Shown: piece after piece, positions 1-12,095 of the stretch
How positions within the stretch are numbered: the stretch's first letter is position 1
Layout of the letters: each line of letters begins with the position of its first letter
Source of the DNA: Bryoerythrophyllum caledonicum
Lineage: Eukaryota > Streptophyta > Bryopsida > Pottiales > Pottiaceae
Length of the DNA: 64,000 bases
Direction: 5' to 3'
Assembly (NCBI GenBank): GCA_963971425.1
Contig: OZ020516.1
Coordinates: 21,707,332 to 21,771,331, forward strand
Position numbers and translations under genes: made by a program
Notes under the pieces: model-generated
Database searches by the model: none
What the model saw: the letters and a program-made list of their open reading frames with translations, nothing else
What the model was told of the DNA's origin: nothing

Positions 1-760
1 AATCACCCAGTACTCGCCGGGATGTCGTTGTAGTCTGGACTGTCCTCTTCGTGATCGCGTCCGCATAGCCATCCGGATGTTGTGAGAGTGTTGGTTCAGC
101 AGCAACAATCATCCACCAATTAGCGGAGTAGGAAGAGTGGGTGTCCAACCACTTTAAGTTATGAAACAGTGGAAAATCCAGCCACTTATACAAACAAGAT
201 CAGTGGCCTTCCAATCGCTCGTTTAAACTGTCCGGAAGACTCTCTTAGGAGAAACAAAGATAAATAAAACTTCCTTTCTGTTGTCCAAAAATTAGTTCGA
301 GAAGCCATTGTAAGGAGTTCGGAATCCGGAAGGATCCGGATTTTGAGCAAAAGAATGAATAGGAAAGCTAACCGTGGAGTAGCATTTGATAGTTTTAGTT
401 TTCATATTTAGAAAGGAACATTAGGTCTCTGTGGGAACGAAACCGGAGCGGTTTACTTTGGAAGCATCTAATGACAATTGAGTGCCATCTGAAGGAATAC
501 CGACCCGACGACTTGCAACACTACCACATATACAAACTGATTAATGCTAGGGTTGAAACTACAATGCATGTGACCTGATGGTGAAAAATGTGCTGTAGCG
601 AACGCGTGTGCGATAGTTTTGGCATATGTCGGTAGTGTAAATGACTTTGGAAGAGACATAGCGGAGGCCATCAATTTGTCAAAGAATAGATAATATAAGT
701 AAAGATAAATTAAAATGATTCCAGTATAAAGACAACAAAACGAGAAAAAAAAAATTAACT
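1..760 (+). repeat. Dispersed CCGG-rich repeat, copy 1 (partial at window edge)
   Basis: This stretch aligns base by base, with many substitutions and small gaps, to about 63330-63850 in the same orientation. Shared landmarks are GTCGTTGTAGTC, a TTAGCGGAGTAGGA block, AGAGTGGGTGTC, GATCAGTGGC and CTCTGTGGGAACGAA, in the same order and spacing. No coding frame survives. It probably belongs to the same unclassified retroelement family as 60.2-63.9 kb, being either its terminal repeat or its downstream non-coding part. The left end lies outside the window. Confidence 0.65.
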
Positions 761-3151
761 GACTTACTTAAACAGTTGCGCTTTGACTCATGACAAATTG
801 GAACCTCATCTTCACCAAAGACATTATTTGATCTGACTAGAATTGACAAAATGGTTGCTTCTTCTTGAAGAGAAGAAAGAAGAGCCTAGAAATGAATGGA
901 TTGGCTTCAAAGTCAATAACACGTCATCTAGCCTCTTTTTTGCACAAATAGAAGCTCTTCAACTTAATAAAAATCAGATTTAAAAACAATTAAACGAAGA
1001 TTGAGTGCATAAAAAGCCACTTTTAAAAGTAATATTTGCACCTATGGTAGCAATGGTGTCTTGACTCCTGAAGCTAACCATATCTCCCTTTACAAAACCA
1101 AAATAAATAAATAAAAGTCAGGTACGGGGCTCTTAAACTCTAAACCCTAGGTAAATGCTTTTGTGGATAAAATGTCGACTTCTAATGACGATTGGCCATT
1201 GAGAATGAAAACACTCACCTAATGAGATGTTCCTAAAGATTGCACCCTTAATCTCTTTGCTCAGCTTTGATGTCATGTCCGACGCAATGAAACCAGGAGC
1301 CACAAATTTTATAGAAGGAATTATGGAGTCCACTCATCAATACCGTTTTGGATGATTCTATGAAACTGAGTGAGGATTGTCACATGTTTGGGAAGTGCCG
1401 GCACCGGCAGGCTTCCTTGGGCCTGTCAACAACCAACCACTAGGTTTACTCTTCAGTCCAAAGCCATCCGAAGGAAATTGGTTGTAGCTAAGATCAACAT
1501 AATCCATGTTTCCAAATAGATAACATACTTGTCGAGAGATGCACGTGAGCATGTTTCTTGAGCATCCGTAAAGCAATGATATCTTGCCTCATGAGATCAA
1601 CAACCCACCTCTCAAACCCTATTCGTAGATGAACAATCCAAAACTTGATGAATGGTGCTTCCATCGCTAAATGTGAACTTCCTTTGCGATCACCTCTAGA
1701 TTTAGATTACAAAAGACTAGAGGCTCGATAGGCCTTGCTTTTACAGTTTGTATATGTTCTACAAACCTCCTGCCAACACCGGAAGCCCCCATGCCAGCAA
1801 TGGCAGCCCCCATGTTGGCATCGGCAGCCTCGTGCTGACACTAATAATCTCGGTCGGCAAACAACAAATACAATGAGAGTACATGCGGATATCAACTTGG
1901 AGTTGCCAGATATTCAAATGACAACCAAATGAAAGATGTTACTTGAAGATGCTTTAATCCAAAGGCAAGTGCTATAAAGTTTTTTGTAGGCACCCCCAAA
2001 GTAGTGTCGGTGCCGGCGGCCCCTTAGAGTACACTCTTGAAAATTTGATGCGATTTCTACAATGGTGTGGCACATTAGCAATGGAACTTGGGTGAGAGAG
2101 TTATGCATGAATGAAATTTTGTGTTGACATACTTCATCTGCACATAATACACTCTTAGAAGCTCAATTCCAGTTGAGCCACGCCATTTTAGAAAGTGCAT
2201 CACAAGCTCTGTAGCAAGGTTTAAATTAAATGGACTTATCATTCACTACCAAGGAGGTGCCGCTAATGGCACCCCTTTTTAATGTGCCTTGGAGTTTCTT
2301 GTAGGCACTCTTGAAGGGTTGCCGGCATTGGTGGCCTCCTAGAGCATACTTTTAAACATTTGAGCCCTCCATGTCCTTGTCCCTTGTCCTTAATGTTGTC
2401 TTCTTTATGTACCAATGGCGTTGTACTATCCTCTCCAAAAGATGGCAAACTCTCACTTTCATCAATCTTTAATGATAGGGCACAAGGAATATCTCCTAAG
2501 TCATCTTCTAGGCCTTGCGTCTTTCCATCCTTGCCTTCCTCAACTGCTTACTACGTGAGAAATGAAGAACCGCATTTCCTTCTTTTCTTCTTTTCCTCAA
2601 CTATATGAACATGTATTCAAGTGACAATTTCTTCAAGAATGTGCAATAAATCACATCTTCTATCAATCTAATTAAAATGCAATGCACATGACAAAATATC
2701 AACTACATACCCCCATGATCAAAGTTTGACTCACCCCCCCCCCTTCTCTCGAAGAGAATCAATTTCTTTCGTCTCCAAGTGGAGACCAAGTCGGCCAAGG
2801 CCGAGAGGAGTCGTGAAGTTATTCGAGAGGTTGGTGACGGTGCAGACCTAGATGTAGATGTCAATCTGACTACTGGCACATACAATTCTCCAAGTCCAAA
2901 ATATATATACAACGTTATTGTGAGGCACAATCGACATACTCATTTTGCGGGATAGAGGAATCCAACCGTGATGTTACCGATTGGTATATCAGCCAAGTAC
3001 CTAAACATTCCTCCAGTGTAGCATGCTGGGCTCTTCAAGGCCTCTTAAGGAAGCAATGCACAATGAAGATCATCCAAAACAAGAAAGGCCACTGTATATT
3101 CGACATACACCAAAAAGTAGATGAACTATTACATTGGTAGAATCCAGCAAC
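761..3151. other. No gene recognised; GCCGGCA-rich short motifs
   Basis: Only short ORFs occur, none resembling a known family. Short GC-rich motifs of the type GTGCCGGC / TGCCGGCA recur near 1396, 1790-1830, 2008 and 2320, each next to the words TTGTAGGCAC or CTCTTGAA. This suggests decayed copies of a small repeat. Nothing else is seen. Confidence 0.4.
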
Positions 3152-3565
3152 ATGGGTTCTCTTTCTGCCTCGACGATGTTCACCGATGTGTATTGTGCTC
3201 TTGCAAAAAATGGAGTTTTACTTGCCCAAATAACGTCCCATAAATCTGGCATGTTAAGAGGCACCAATCTCAAGCAGTTGGAGATCATTGCCCTCAACTG
3301 TGCTGCTTTCCAGCTTCCACAAAATCAAGTAGTGTCTTCCCACCAACACTTCCAATTAACCAATTTTGATGGTCTTGGCCTTCTTATATACACAGTTCCA
3401 AAGGACGCTAACAAACATCCCACGTTCTGGTTTATCAAAGTGGTGAAGCGTTGTTCTGGCGGGCCAATTGCAGTCCAACTTCATCAATGGGGGTCCGCCT
3501 CTACGGTGAAGGCAGTGATTTGGATGCGTCCAATGTTAACCTTCACCGGATTGACTGCATTGTAG
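3152..3565 (+). CDS. Unrecognised 138-aa open frame
   Basis: An ATG-initiated open frame of about 138 codons (MGSLSASTMFTDVYCA at the start) is not a family I recognise. It has no signal peptide, membrane segment or obvious repeat. The opposite strand is also open over part of it (3070-3297), so the open frame may be accidental or a remnant of a mobile element. Codon use looks ordinary and no conserved neighbour supports it. Treat as a weak candidate only. Confidence 0.15.
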   Translation: MGSLSASTMFTDVYCALAKNGVLLAQITSHKSGMLRGTNLKQLEIIALNCAAFQLPQNQVVSSHQHFQLTNFDGLGLLIYTVPKDANKHPTFWFIKVVKRCSGGPIAVQLHQWGSASTVKAVIWMRPMLTFTGLTAL

Positions 3566-5177
3566 GTTTTGAGGTTGATTCTTCTACTACGGACGCCTTG
3601 GAGCACTGATACCTTGAACTCAATTCCAGCTTGAACATGTCCGGACTTTGTTTCAATGCAGGCAAAAGTTAATTAATTCGGCCGGTCTTGGGTTGATTGC
3701 AAGCATTTAGATTTGGTCTATAGAGTCATGTACAAGCTCAATAAGCTAGAGGACTTGTTTGCCCATGCCGCTGTCGTCTAGAGAGTCTTTGTTTTAGGAA
3801 AACCCAGGGTTCTTGACTGCACTTAGTTTAGAGAAGGAAAGGGAGAATATAGAACATATGATTATGTGTCCAAATCCATATAAACTTATAAGTCCTCATT
3901 CACCATATGAGAAAGGCCTCCAATTTTCAACTTGTATATTAAAACTCGATGAACATATAATAAAACATGATACATATGTCTTGTAGAACTTGTCTCTCAA
4001 AAACTTAACTCAAAACATTAATTATCCTTAATCTAAATCAAGCCTTAATTAAACTTGATTAAATTAACTAATTCCAGTTAATAATAATTAATTAATAGTT
4101 AAGATAATTGTACTTAACTAATATGATTAACCTTAATTAATCCACTTAATCTTTGTTAAGCTAATTAGTTACAGTTAGACTAGTTAATCTTACTTAACAC
4201 AATTAACCTTGATTAAGATAATTAAATCCCTAATTAACATCAATTCCACATACCCTTATCCTTACATACCCTAACCACTTCATATCCTTCTCCTACATAC
4301 CCTTACTCTCTTTGAAATCATTTCTCTAATATCTTATTAAGTATAAACCGAACTCAAACTCTCTTTTAAACTCTTGATTAACCTTCTAACTCAAAATACC
4401 ACTACGGTTTCATTCAAACTCGGAATGAGACGTATTATGGCTACTTTAAAAGCCACTAAAACACACCACATGCACGCCAAATTTCACCTCCAAAAACTCA
4501 TCAAGCCAACCGCTATGTGCAATCAAATTTACATCTTACAACACTCAAGTCACTTGATCCCTCTTCTTTCAAACAAGTGCTATGACTTCACAAAAGCTCG
4601 AAATAGAGCATAAGATTGCTCTTTGAAAAACTATTTTTAGTGTACAAACACTCATCAAAGATTTCATTTAGATATACTTTGTACAACTTTCTACAAGGCT
4701 TCAAACCTACTGCTCATGAAAACATGGGGCAGCAGACCCCCTTGTGTTCGACAAGGCGCCGTTCACTCATAATTTCAATTCTAAGACCGAGTGATAGCTT
4801 CATAGAGAGCTAACAACAAGGGCTATAATATATTCAAAATCCAAAACAATCTAAAACAAAAACAACCAGAGAGAATCCCCGCTGTTCAGCCCCTCCTAGG
4901 TAAGGAAGAATCCAACCCCCAAAACGGGGGAAGGAGCCAATCACAACCAACCTCAGCCCATTCAAAGGCCACATAGGCATTTTAAAACCCATAGGTTGCT
5001 CAAATTTTCCCGCTTATCAACTTTTATCATCCCCTTATCCCTTCTATCCTTTGCATTTTTACACACTAACTACCTGGTGATCAATCTAAAGACCGGGTTT
5101 CTTCAACAACAACAACTAACTACAAACATAAGAAGAAAAATAACAACAAATGGTTTCAATTTCAGCCCCTAAATGGA
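3566..5177. other. AT-rich non-coding stretch with a TTAA-rich tract
   Basis: No gene is seen. Positions 4020-4235 are a low-complexity run built from TTAATTAA, CTTAATTA and GATTAA words. Positions 4240-4310 have three spaced ACATACCCT words. The remainder is unremarkable unique-looking sequence. Confidence 0.5.
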
Positions 5178-5609
5178 TTAAACATGTAAAAAGTCAAGAA
5201 TCTCACGATGAATAGCAGCAATGTAACTTGCTCGCCTTTCACTACCGAAGTGTCTGAGCGGTCCTTGAAGCCAAAGACGGTGACCAGAGTCATTGGACAA
5301 GCGGGTCACCATTTGACTTTCATTAGTGTTTTGAAAACACCCTTCAAACACCACTTGATGACCTTCGATAAACACAATTTCAGCCTCCAAGACAATTACT
5401 AAAGTTCTTGCCTCCGGTTGTAAACTTTTTAAACTTGTCAAAGGAACTTGTTGAGGATCAAAAGCGGTACATGGTTGAATACGACGCTCAGAAGGCCCTG
5501 CTTCCTCTCGTACACGTCCCCTTGATGTTGATGGTTGAGAAAGTTGAATTGGATCATCCGGTGAGTGAGCTAAAGGAAACTCCCAATCATTAGGGTCTTG
5601 TGAAGCCAT
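5178..5609 (-). CDS. 143-aa ORF related to the post-pol extra ORF of the Gypsy element at 47.7-54.0 kb
   Basis: An uninterrupted ATG-to-stop frame of 143 codons. Its start (MASQ...IQLSQPSTSRGR) parallels the start of the region that follows the chromodomain of the chromovirus (MESQ...VMLSQPSSSRRR, from 53093). Its C-terminal half (LWLQGPLRHF...REILDFLHV) parallels RWLQGPMNHL...RQIFNFLRW near 53350-53440. I know no domain name for this family. The N-terminal third is Ser/Pro/Arg-rich and probably disordered; the C-terminal 75 residues look folded. No LTR or pol sequence is seen beside it, so it may be a leftover of an old related element, or a host gene from which the element took its extra ORF. 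Homology is clear by eye; the direction of transfer is inference. Confidence 0.5.
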   Translation of the reverse strand: MASQDPNDWEFPLAHSPDDPIQLSQPSTSRGRVREEAGPSERRIQPCTAFDPQQVPLTSLKSLQPEARTLVIVLEAEIVFIEGHQVVFEGCFQNTNESQMVTRLSNDSGHRLWLQGPLRHFGSERRASYIAAIHREILDFLHV

Positions 5610-8338
5610 ACTATCAACCTATAGAAACTAAGAAGATTCAATCCAAACTAATAATGACCTGAAGTAATGCATAAGGCACGGCAATCATCAACCCTTTATA
5701 TGTTTTTCAATAACTTCATCAAAAAGTTTGCCTTCCCTAACATTAACTCAATGACATTTCTTTAATAGTAAATGGTTAAGCAAATTTAAGTAGCCATAGA
5801 TGCCTTTTCATCTAAAAGATGGTCGACAGTAAAGCCACATTAAGAAACAAACAACTTATCTGTAGCAATATAAAACTATTGTGGGCTCGATGATAATCGC
5901 CAAGTTGTAGACTTGGTTGGCTGTTAGAGCCCGTTTGTTATCCGCCGACTGATTCCGAGTTCGAGTCTCATTGAATTCGTTGAACTGTTTGGGCGGCTGC
6001 GGCTTGGCACTTGCTAGTGAAAGCAAGAAAATAAGCAGCCAACTGGCCACCTATCTACCCCTGAGCTAGAGTAACAGATGCAGTACATCCAAGCTAGGCT
6101 AATAAGCTCCAATTGTTCCCACATTGAATTAAACTATAGGTCACTCTACGACCACACTTTTTGTATCTATTCTATCTTTTTATATAGTGTAATTATTTAC
6201 AACACGACACCGCAACACTCAAATTCAAAGAACTCATACTTGTTGTCAGAACAATTCTATTGTGGAAGTTTGCTTGAAACTTTGTAGGCATACAAGAAAT
6301 AGGGACGTTGCTATAACACTGATCGTATACAATTAGCCAACATTGTTGTGTTTTGTCTTTACCTCGTATCATGTTCGCATATTTCTTTTGAACTATATAT
6401 CTATAGATTCAATGTTTATGCCACTTCACAAATGTGACGTTGTGTACATGTCTCCCATTTCAATTGTTCCAACTTTCACAACCCTTGATTTATCATCCGA
6501 CGGAGTAACTCAAAGACAAAAAAGATTATCATTTTCATCTGCAAAAAGGGGGAATTTGTGACATTTTCCACTGTAATAGGACCCCTATTTTTCCAGATTT
6601 CATAGTTTATCTTTGAAATTCCAATGATTCAAAAATCATTTACATTTGTCATAAGGGGGAATGAATAAAATATTCTACAGGAATAGGTCTATATAATTTC
6701 CAAATTTAGATAGTCTAAATTAGCCAATCTAAATTTTAAATCCAAAATTTAAAAAAATGATTTTTTAAATGTTAATTTTAGGTCTTTCTTTTCTATTGAT
6801 TGCTCATCGCGATCGCTCTTCAATCGCTCACAGAGCCTCGTCGTTGAGGTGAAAATGTGCTCTAAGCAAGGCAACAGTTGGAGTTGCAGATGAGAGAAGG
6901 ATTTTCCAATGGATTGCCTTGTGTTAAGTAAGGTGGTGTTGTAGATAGGGTTATGGGTGGTCGCTGGGGCTTAAAGTAAGGTTGGAGCTTGGTTCTTGGG
7001 CGGTGCTTCTTGCCTGCTTGATGTCTGCCTATGTTGTTGCTCATCGTTATGTCCGTCCGGTCTTGTTTACTCGTTGTGCTCCGATGTTGATGTTGTGAAG
7101 CTCATGTTTGATGCTCTCGCGGCTAGATCTAATTCATTGTTTTGCGAGCAAAAACATGTGATATATGGAAACAAAATAAAGAGAGATGATTGCAATGCAC
7201 ACATTGGAAAGAAAAACCATATGATTGTGAGTTGGTTGTCAATGTGAAGTGATTGTGCACATGAAGTAGCATTCCGTCAATGTCTGCTAGCGTTGTTGTA
7301 TGCTCTTCAAGTCTTTTTGTATGAATCTTGGCTCCGAGTATCAGGTGTTGGTATGTTCAATAGTTGCTCTATCTCCATGTCTAGATCTAGATTAGTGTCA
7401 ACTTTGCAAAGAGGAATAGATCTGGAGTATAGATCCGATTCAACACAGAGTCCCGCTCCAAATCTACTCTCCTAGGTCTACTTCCAATTCTCTCACAACT
7501 TGTGCAAAGTTTCAACGTTAGATCCAGATCTAATAAATATCTTTTCCAACACTCTGTCTATTGAACACATCCTTTAGTCGCAATGCAAACACAAGTGGGA
7601 TTTGTAGGAAGTCCCAACAACTCTTTCTACCTTGTGATGTACATCTGCGCCTACACTTGAGTCCTCCTCACTTGGAATTTCGGAGCTTGCTCTCCTCTCA
7701 TCTTCACCCAACAATATTCATGAACCAGCCGAGATGCCAAACACCCAACAACACCGTAAGAATACTAAAAACCCGTTCCACTCCAAAATATGGAGAAATT
7801 CAATACCACATTTTTTGAATAAAACACAACTATAAATCAACTGACTATTGTTTTAGAGGACAATAAAAACCTTAAATAAGCACAATGGCTAGAAGCATGT
7901 GACACATTAGGCACATGTGGAAGTCTGGGTTGCACGTCTTGGTTGCCTCTACCAAAAAATTAGTTAAAGTAATTTTAATTAACTAGAAGAGTAGTTAGTG
8001 TTGTGTAGAATTAGATTAGATAGCGGATAGTGAAAATAGGAAAATGCTTAAGTAGTTAATTAGGTTTATAGTGGTGATAAAACCGGGTCTTATATTCACT
8101 AGTTTAGTCGCGGAAAACAATTTCAAAGAGTCCGGGAAGAGATTCCGGGATGTATTTCTAAAATCACCACTTAGCCTAAATTAATTAGTTAAGTTTAGAA
8201 GGTAGTTAGAATAATTCGGAAGTAGTTTTAGTTCCTTCTTTTTGCTTCTGATTGTTGTTGTCATAAATTCTTATTTGAAAGAATAAGAATTTAGTTATAT
8301 GAAATAAAATATAAGAAAGAGAAACTAGGAAATAAAGA
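5610..8338. other. No gene recognised
   Basis: No supported coding region. The stretch holds the tRNA-like patch listed separately at 5905-6062, several AGATCT/TAGATC-rich words at 7375-7540 and AT-rich sequence at 6680-6780. The ORFs present (60-85 codons) look like chance. Confidence 0.4.
5905..6062 (+). repeat. tRNA-like / SINE-like patch
   Basis: A tRNA-like internal promoter arrangement is visible: TTGGCTGTTAGAGC resembles a box A, and GAGTTCGAGTCTC about 35 bases later resembles a box B (GTTCGANNC). About 80 bases on, the opposite strand carries CTAGCTCAGGGGTAGA, a strong tRNA D-arm-like sequence. No full cloverleaf forms, so this is not a tRNA gene. A decayed tRNA-derived SINE is the simplest reading. 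Confidence 0.3.
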
Positions 8339-8339
8339 A

Positions 8340-8742
8340 AATGAATAAAGAAAATTAATTAATTAATTAATGGATTAATTATTAATTATTAATTATTAAC
8401 TAATTAATTAATCAATGAATTAATTAATTAATCAATCAATCAATTAATTAATCAATGAATGAATTAATTAATCAATGAATTAATTAATTAATCAATGAAT
8501 GAATTAATTAATCAATGAATTAATTAATTAATCAATGAATTAATTAATTAATCAATGAATGAATTAATTAATCAATGAATTAATTAATTAATCAATGAAT
8601 GAATTAATTAATCAATGAATTAATTAATTAATCAATGAATTAATTAATTAATCAATGAATTAATTAATTAATCAATTAATTAATTAATCAATTAATTAAT
8701 TAATCAATTAATTAATTAATCAATTAATTAATTAATCAATTG
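8340..8742. repeat. TAAT/CAAT/GAAT tetranucleotide array
   Basis: About 400 bp made almost wholly of 4-bp units TTAA/TAAT interrupted in a regular way by CAAT and GAAT. A higher-order unit of roughly 36-40 bp (ATTAATTAATCAATGAAT with variants) repeats about eight times between 8400 and 8680. It then simplifies to a 16-bp unit ending in ATCA. It is non-coding and follows an A-rich tract. Confidence 0.9.
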
Positions 8743-11039
8743 GTGCAACAAGGTCTAGTGGAGGAAGAAGAAGTTTTTGAAGGAGATTTTTGAAGATTTC
8801 AAGGTGGTTGGGGAGACTTTTGGGAAGCTTCTTCAAGTGTCTTGAAGGTGGTGGAAGAGGTATACTCAAGCTAGGGTTTAGAGGAGATTGGTGGTACCTA
8901 GGGTTTGGTGGTGGAGGAGCCTTTTTGACAAGTTGGTGGAGATTCCTAGGGTTTGGTGGTGCAAGGAGGTTTGTGGCCGCGGCGAGAAGATCCAAGAGAC
9001 AAGAGTTGATGGAGGTTGCGGGTGCAACAAGGAGGTGATAATAAGTTGGAGGAAAAAAGATGATTCTTGCACATGTTGGGTTTCTCTTGTTTCTGCAAAC
9101 TTCTTTGTTTGTAAGTCTTTTTCTCTCTTTTTCTACCACAGTGACCTCCGGTTATTTCCTCTCCAGTCTAGAGAAAACTCTACCGGTAGACTATAACTAG
9201 ACCTTGTATGCCCTAGATCTTAGTTTCTTGCATTTGCAAGACTACCCTAGTATCCCACCGTTGGTTTACTATTATTCCGGCCTTGTGACAAAGGTATCCT
9301 TTATGTTTTCTCCACTTCCCCCCCTCATTTCTAGGTCTTGCCTAATTTTTCTATCTTTTTCCCGGTCTTCCCGGTCAACCGAGAAACCCTCTTCCAACTT
9401 CTTGTTTTCCAACTCACCTCTTCAAAGTGGTTAGTTGTGCTGTTGTTTTATTTGTTGTGTTACTAGATACGTGCAATATCTACATTCCACGTTAGTCTAG
9501 TAAAGTTTTCTGGAGAAAATACACCGGTTGTCCGTTATACTTATGTTTTCTGGATCGGACCGGAGTTTGTGATAATTTTTGATAGGTGATTGATGTAAAT
9601 ACAAGGCACATCCGGGAGTAAGTCCATCCAGGATAACATGACTCCATCAGTAACACAGACGCTTTCCAAGTTTGACCCGAACAAGTGGGAAGGGATTGCG
9701 AAAGGAGAATACTTTGAGGAATGTGGTTGAGTTTTTAAACTCAATCTTCTAGCCAATCCTTTCATGGATCTACCGGGAGATAATACCACTTCTCCGGATA
9801 GGTCTTCCGGTTGAGCCTTTGTTATATATTATATGTTATTGTTGATTTATCCCACCGGTCGATGGGATGTTAAAGTTGCTAGATTTAAATACTAGGGTCA
9901 TAGTAGTGATGTCAATGGGGCCCCATTGTGCACCCGGTCGCTACCACTTGAGTGGTTTCTCCGACTACTTACTTTTGTTAGGGAAAGGTTCACTGGTCCC
10001 GAGACCTAGAGTCTTCCGGTTTACCGATCTATCGGTAATCCGTCAATGACTAGGATATTCTTAATTTTAGGATCTAGATGCCATTTTGTCCTTTTAGGGA
10101 TCTAGTTTTGGAGGGTAGCTAGTAGCCTTTGTGTACTTAAGGAGCCTTGGGCTTTTGTGTTAAGTAATATTTTCTTTGTTGATTTGCTCGTATCTTGCCT
10201 TCATTCCTTGTGTCTAGAGTCTTTGTTGAGCTTGTGTGAATTGATCGGGAGAGAGTTGAGTCCTCCTAGTGTGTCTTTGCTAGGTGTGCAAGGTTGTGAC
10301 TTGTTGTGTGTTATGTGATTGAGTGTGAGTAGACTTCCCAAAGGTGTAGGATATCCGAGTTAGATAGGTGGAGTATGATCCAAGATCTATATTCCAGACC
10401 CTTCACCGGTGGGACCGGGAAGAGTTGTTTTTTTCGGATGGGATCCGGGAAGCCCACGACTATTCATAATAGTTTTCCTAAAGTGGAAAATGTTTGGATT
10501 GGTGGGGGAGGAGGGGTGATATCCTCCGTCTTCGTACACCGGGAGAAATCCCGGCTAAGCTTGAGTCCGAAGAATTCCGGGGTTTCTACCATTCCAGTGG
10601 ACGAGTTCCGATGATCCCCGTAGAAGGTTGTCTTGCTCATATGATTTGCTTTGCACAAACTTGTTGTGATTCTTGTATCTTCTTTGTTTTGATTCATTGA
10701 GTGTGGTTGTAGTTGGAACCCGGGCTTGCGTGACCCATTTGTTGGGAGAAGTTCCGAGTACATTGTGAAGACCGGTAAACCGGTTGCAACCTTTTAACTC
10801 TTTCAAGGTGTAGAGTTAGATTGTGGATATTGTGGCCTCTGAACTGCGAGAACGGAGGGCAGTGACTTTCCGGGCACTGTGAAAACTTACCAGAAAACTA
10901 CTCTGACGCTCAACAGAGATTAAACTATACACTTTTGATTACTTGTTACCGGGTACTAAGGTACTGGGGAAGCCATCCTTTGAGATGTGCTGAGGTATTA
11001 AGTGTGAAGTGTTGTTAAGATTTAAAGAGTTTGATGCAT
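8743..11039. other. CCGG-rich non-coding tract, probably old retroelement sequence
   Basis: No credible coding region. At 8875-8965 the phrase CCTAGGGTTTGGTGGTG recurs. From 9170 to 10780 the words ACCGG, TCCGG and CCGGT are very frequent, as in the repeat unit at 60.2-63.8 kb, although the two stretches do not align well by eye. The part at 10080-10330 has the T-rich, GTGTGTT-rich look of an LTR tail. Identity is unresolved. Confidence 0.35.
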
Positions 11040-11763
11040 GATAAAAAATCCTCGAAATGATCTGGTAAGGTGGGCTCACTTAAAGTTAATTTCGATTAAC
11101 TTTGAGAATTACGAACTACTAAACTACGACAACACTCTAATATATAAAATATCCACAACAATGGAACAAACATGTAGGGCACAACCTTTATTACAACTCA
11201 CCCTCCAAACCGCACAACAAGGTGGATTTCTCCCTCAGAAGTGAGCAAAACCCTAGAAACAACATTTGGCAACATACCACCTTGTTAGGAAACTTATTCG
11301 TATAGTAAAAAATAATCCGAATTAGCAAAACCACCCTAATATACTCAAATGCATACAAACCCATAGACACGTTGACATACCACAATCTCCAATAGACGAT
11401 ACCCTTCTTGAAACATGGATCTCTGAAGTTGCTCAAAGTGCACAAAAAGCCAACAAACTCTGCTTGGAAAATCACAATGCAATACAACAAAGAATGCATT
11501 AAATATGCCATATCAAAATATAGACAACCATACGACACATGCTCCAAAAAGATCAACCAAAAATCCTCAAAAACAACACCTCCCAAGCAATAAATTGCAT
11601 TGTAGATCAACATGGAAATAATCTAATAAGCCCCTAAGACATTGCCAATGATATATATCTATAACAATTACAAATCAACAAACCCACAATACTCACTTGT
11701 AAATACACAACCAAACATCCTCCCACATGTACATGTAGCGTCTGTCAATACCCATGGCATGAC

Positions 11764-12095
11764 GTGGATGGATTTGTTGTAGAAAAACGAGGTGAGCCAA
11801 AAATCCCATTGTACACATACTTTAAAAAAGAAACATATGATGTATGCCTCAAAAATCTAAATAACAACAAAGCCCTAGGCCTTGGTCATATTCCAAATTC
11901 TATACTAATAAACATGTTAGAACGGTTTCATAAGCTTTTGTGCCTATTTTTTACACATTGCTACAAACAAAAAGCATCCTTGAACTATGAAAAAATAGTT
12001 TATCTATCCAACTCTTATAAAAGGAGACCCATATATACTAACAAATCACCGCCCCATCCCACTGGCCGGTACCATCTACAAACTATACACAAACA
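11764..12095 (+). pseudogene. LINE copy A, N-terminal reverse transcriptase fragment
   Basis: Encodes DVDGFVVEKRGEPKIPLY...LNNNKALGLGHIPNSIL, colinear with copy B (LDGLALDKQGESEIPLH...LGNNKAPGPDRIPNSIL). This is the finger region of a non-LTR reverse transcriptase; the family's usual KAPGPD is KALGLG here. A frame change near 12000 moves the end (ILTNHRPIPLAGTIYKLYTNT) to another frame. The Tc1-like element then interrupts it exactly at the TNT/LTSIL junction. Confidence 0.8.

Noticed and set aside
5905-6062. Functional tRNA gene
   Set aside because: No seven-base acceptor stem or full cloverleaf can be drawn; box spacing is only approximate.
8732-9139. 135-aa Pro-rich minus-strand ORF
   Set aside because: Starts in the repeat flank, overlaps long plus-strand frames, and is made of a repeated GGTTTGGTGG phrase.
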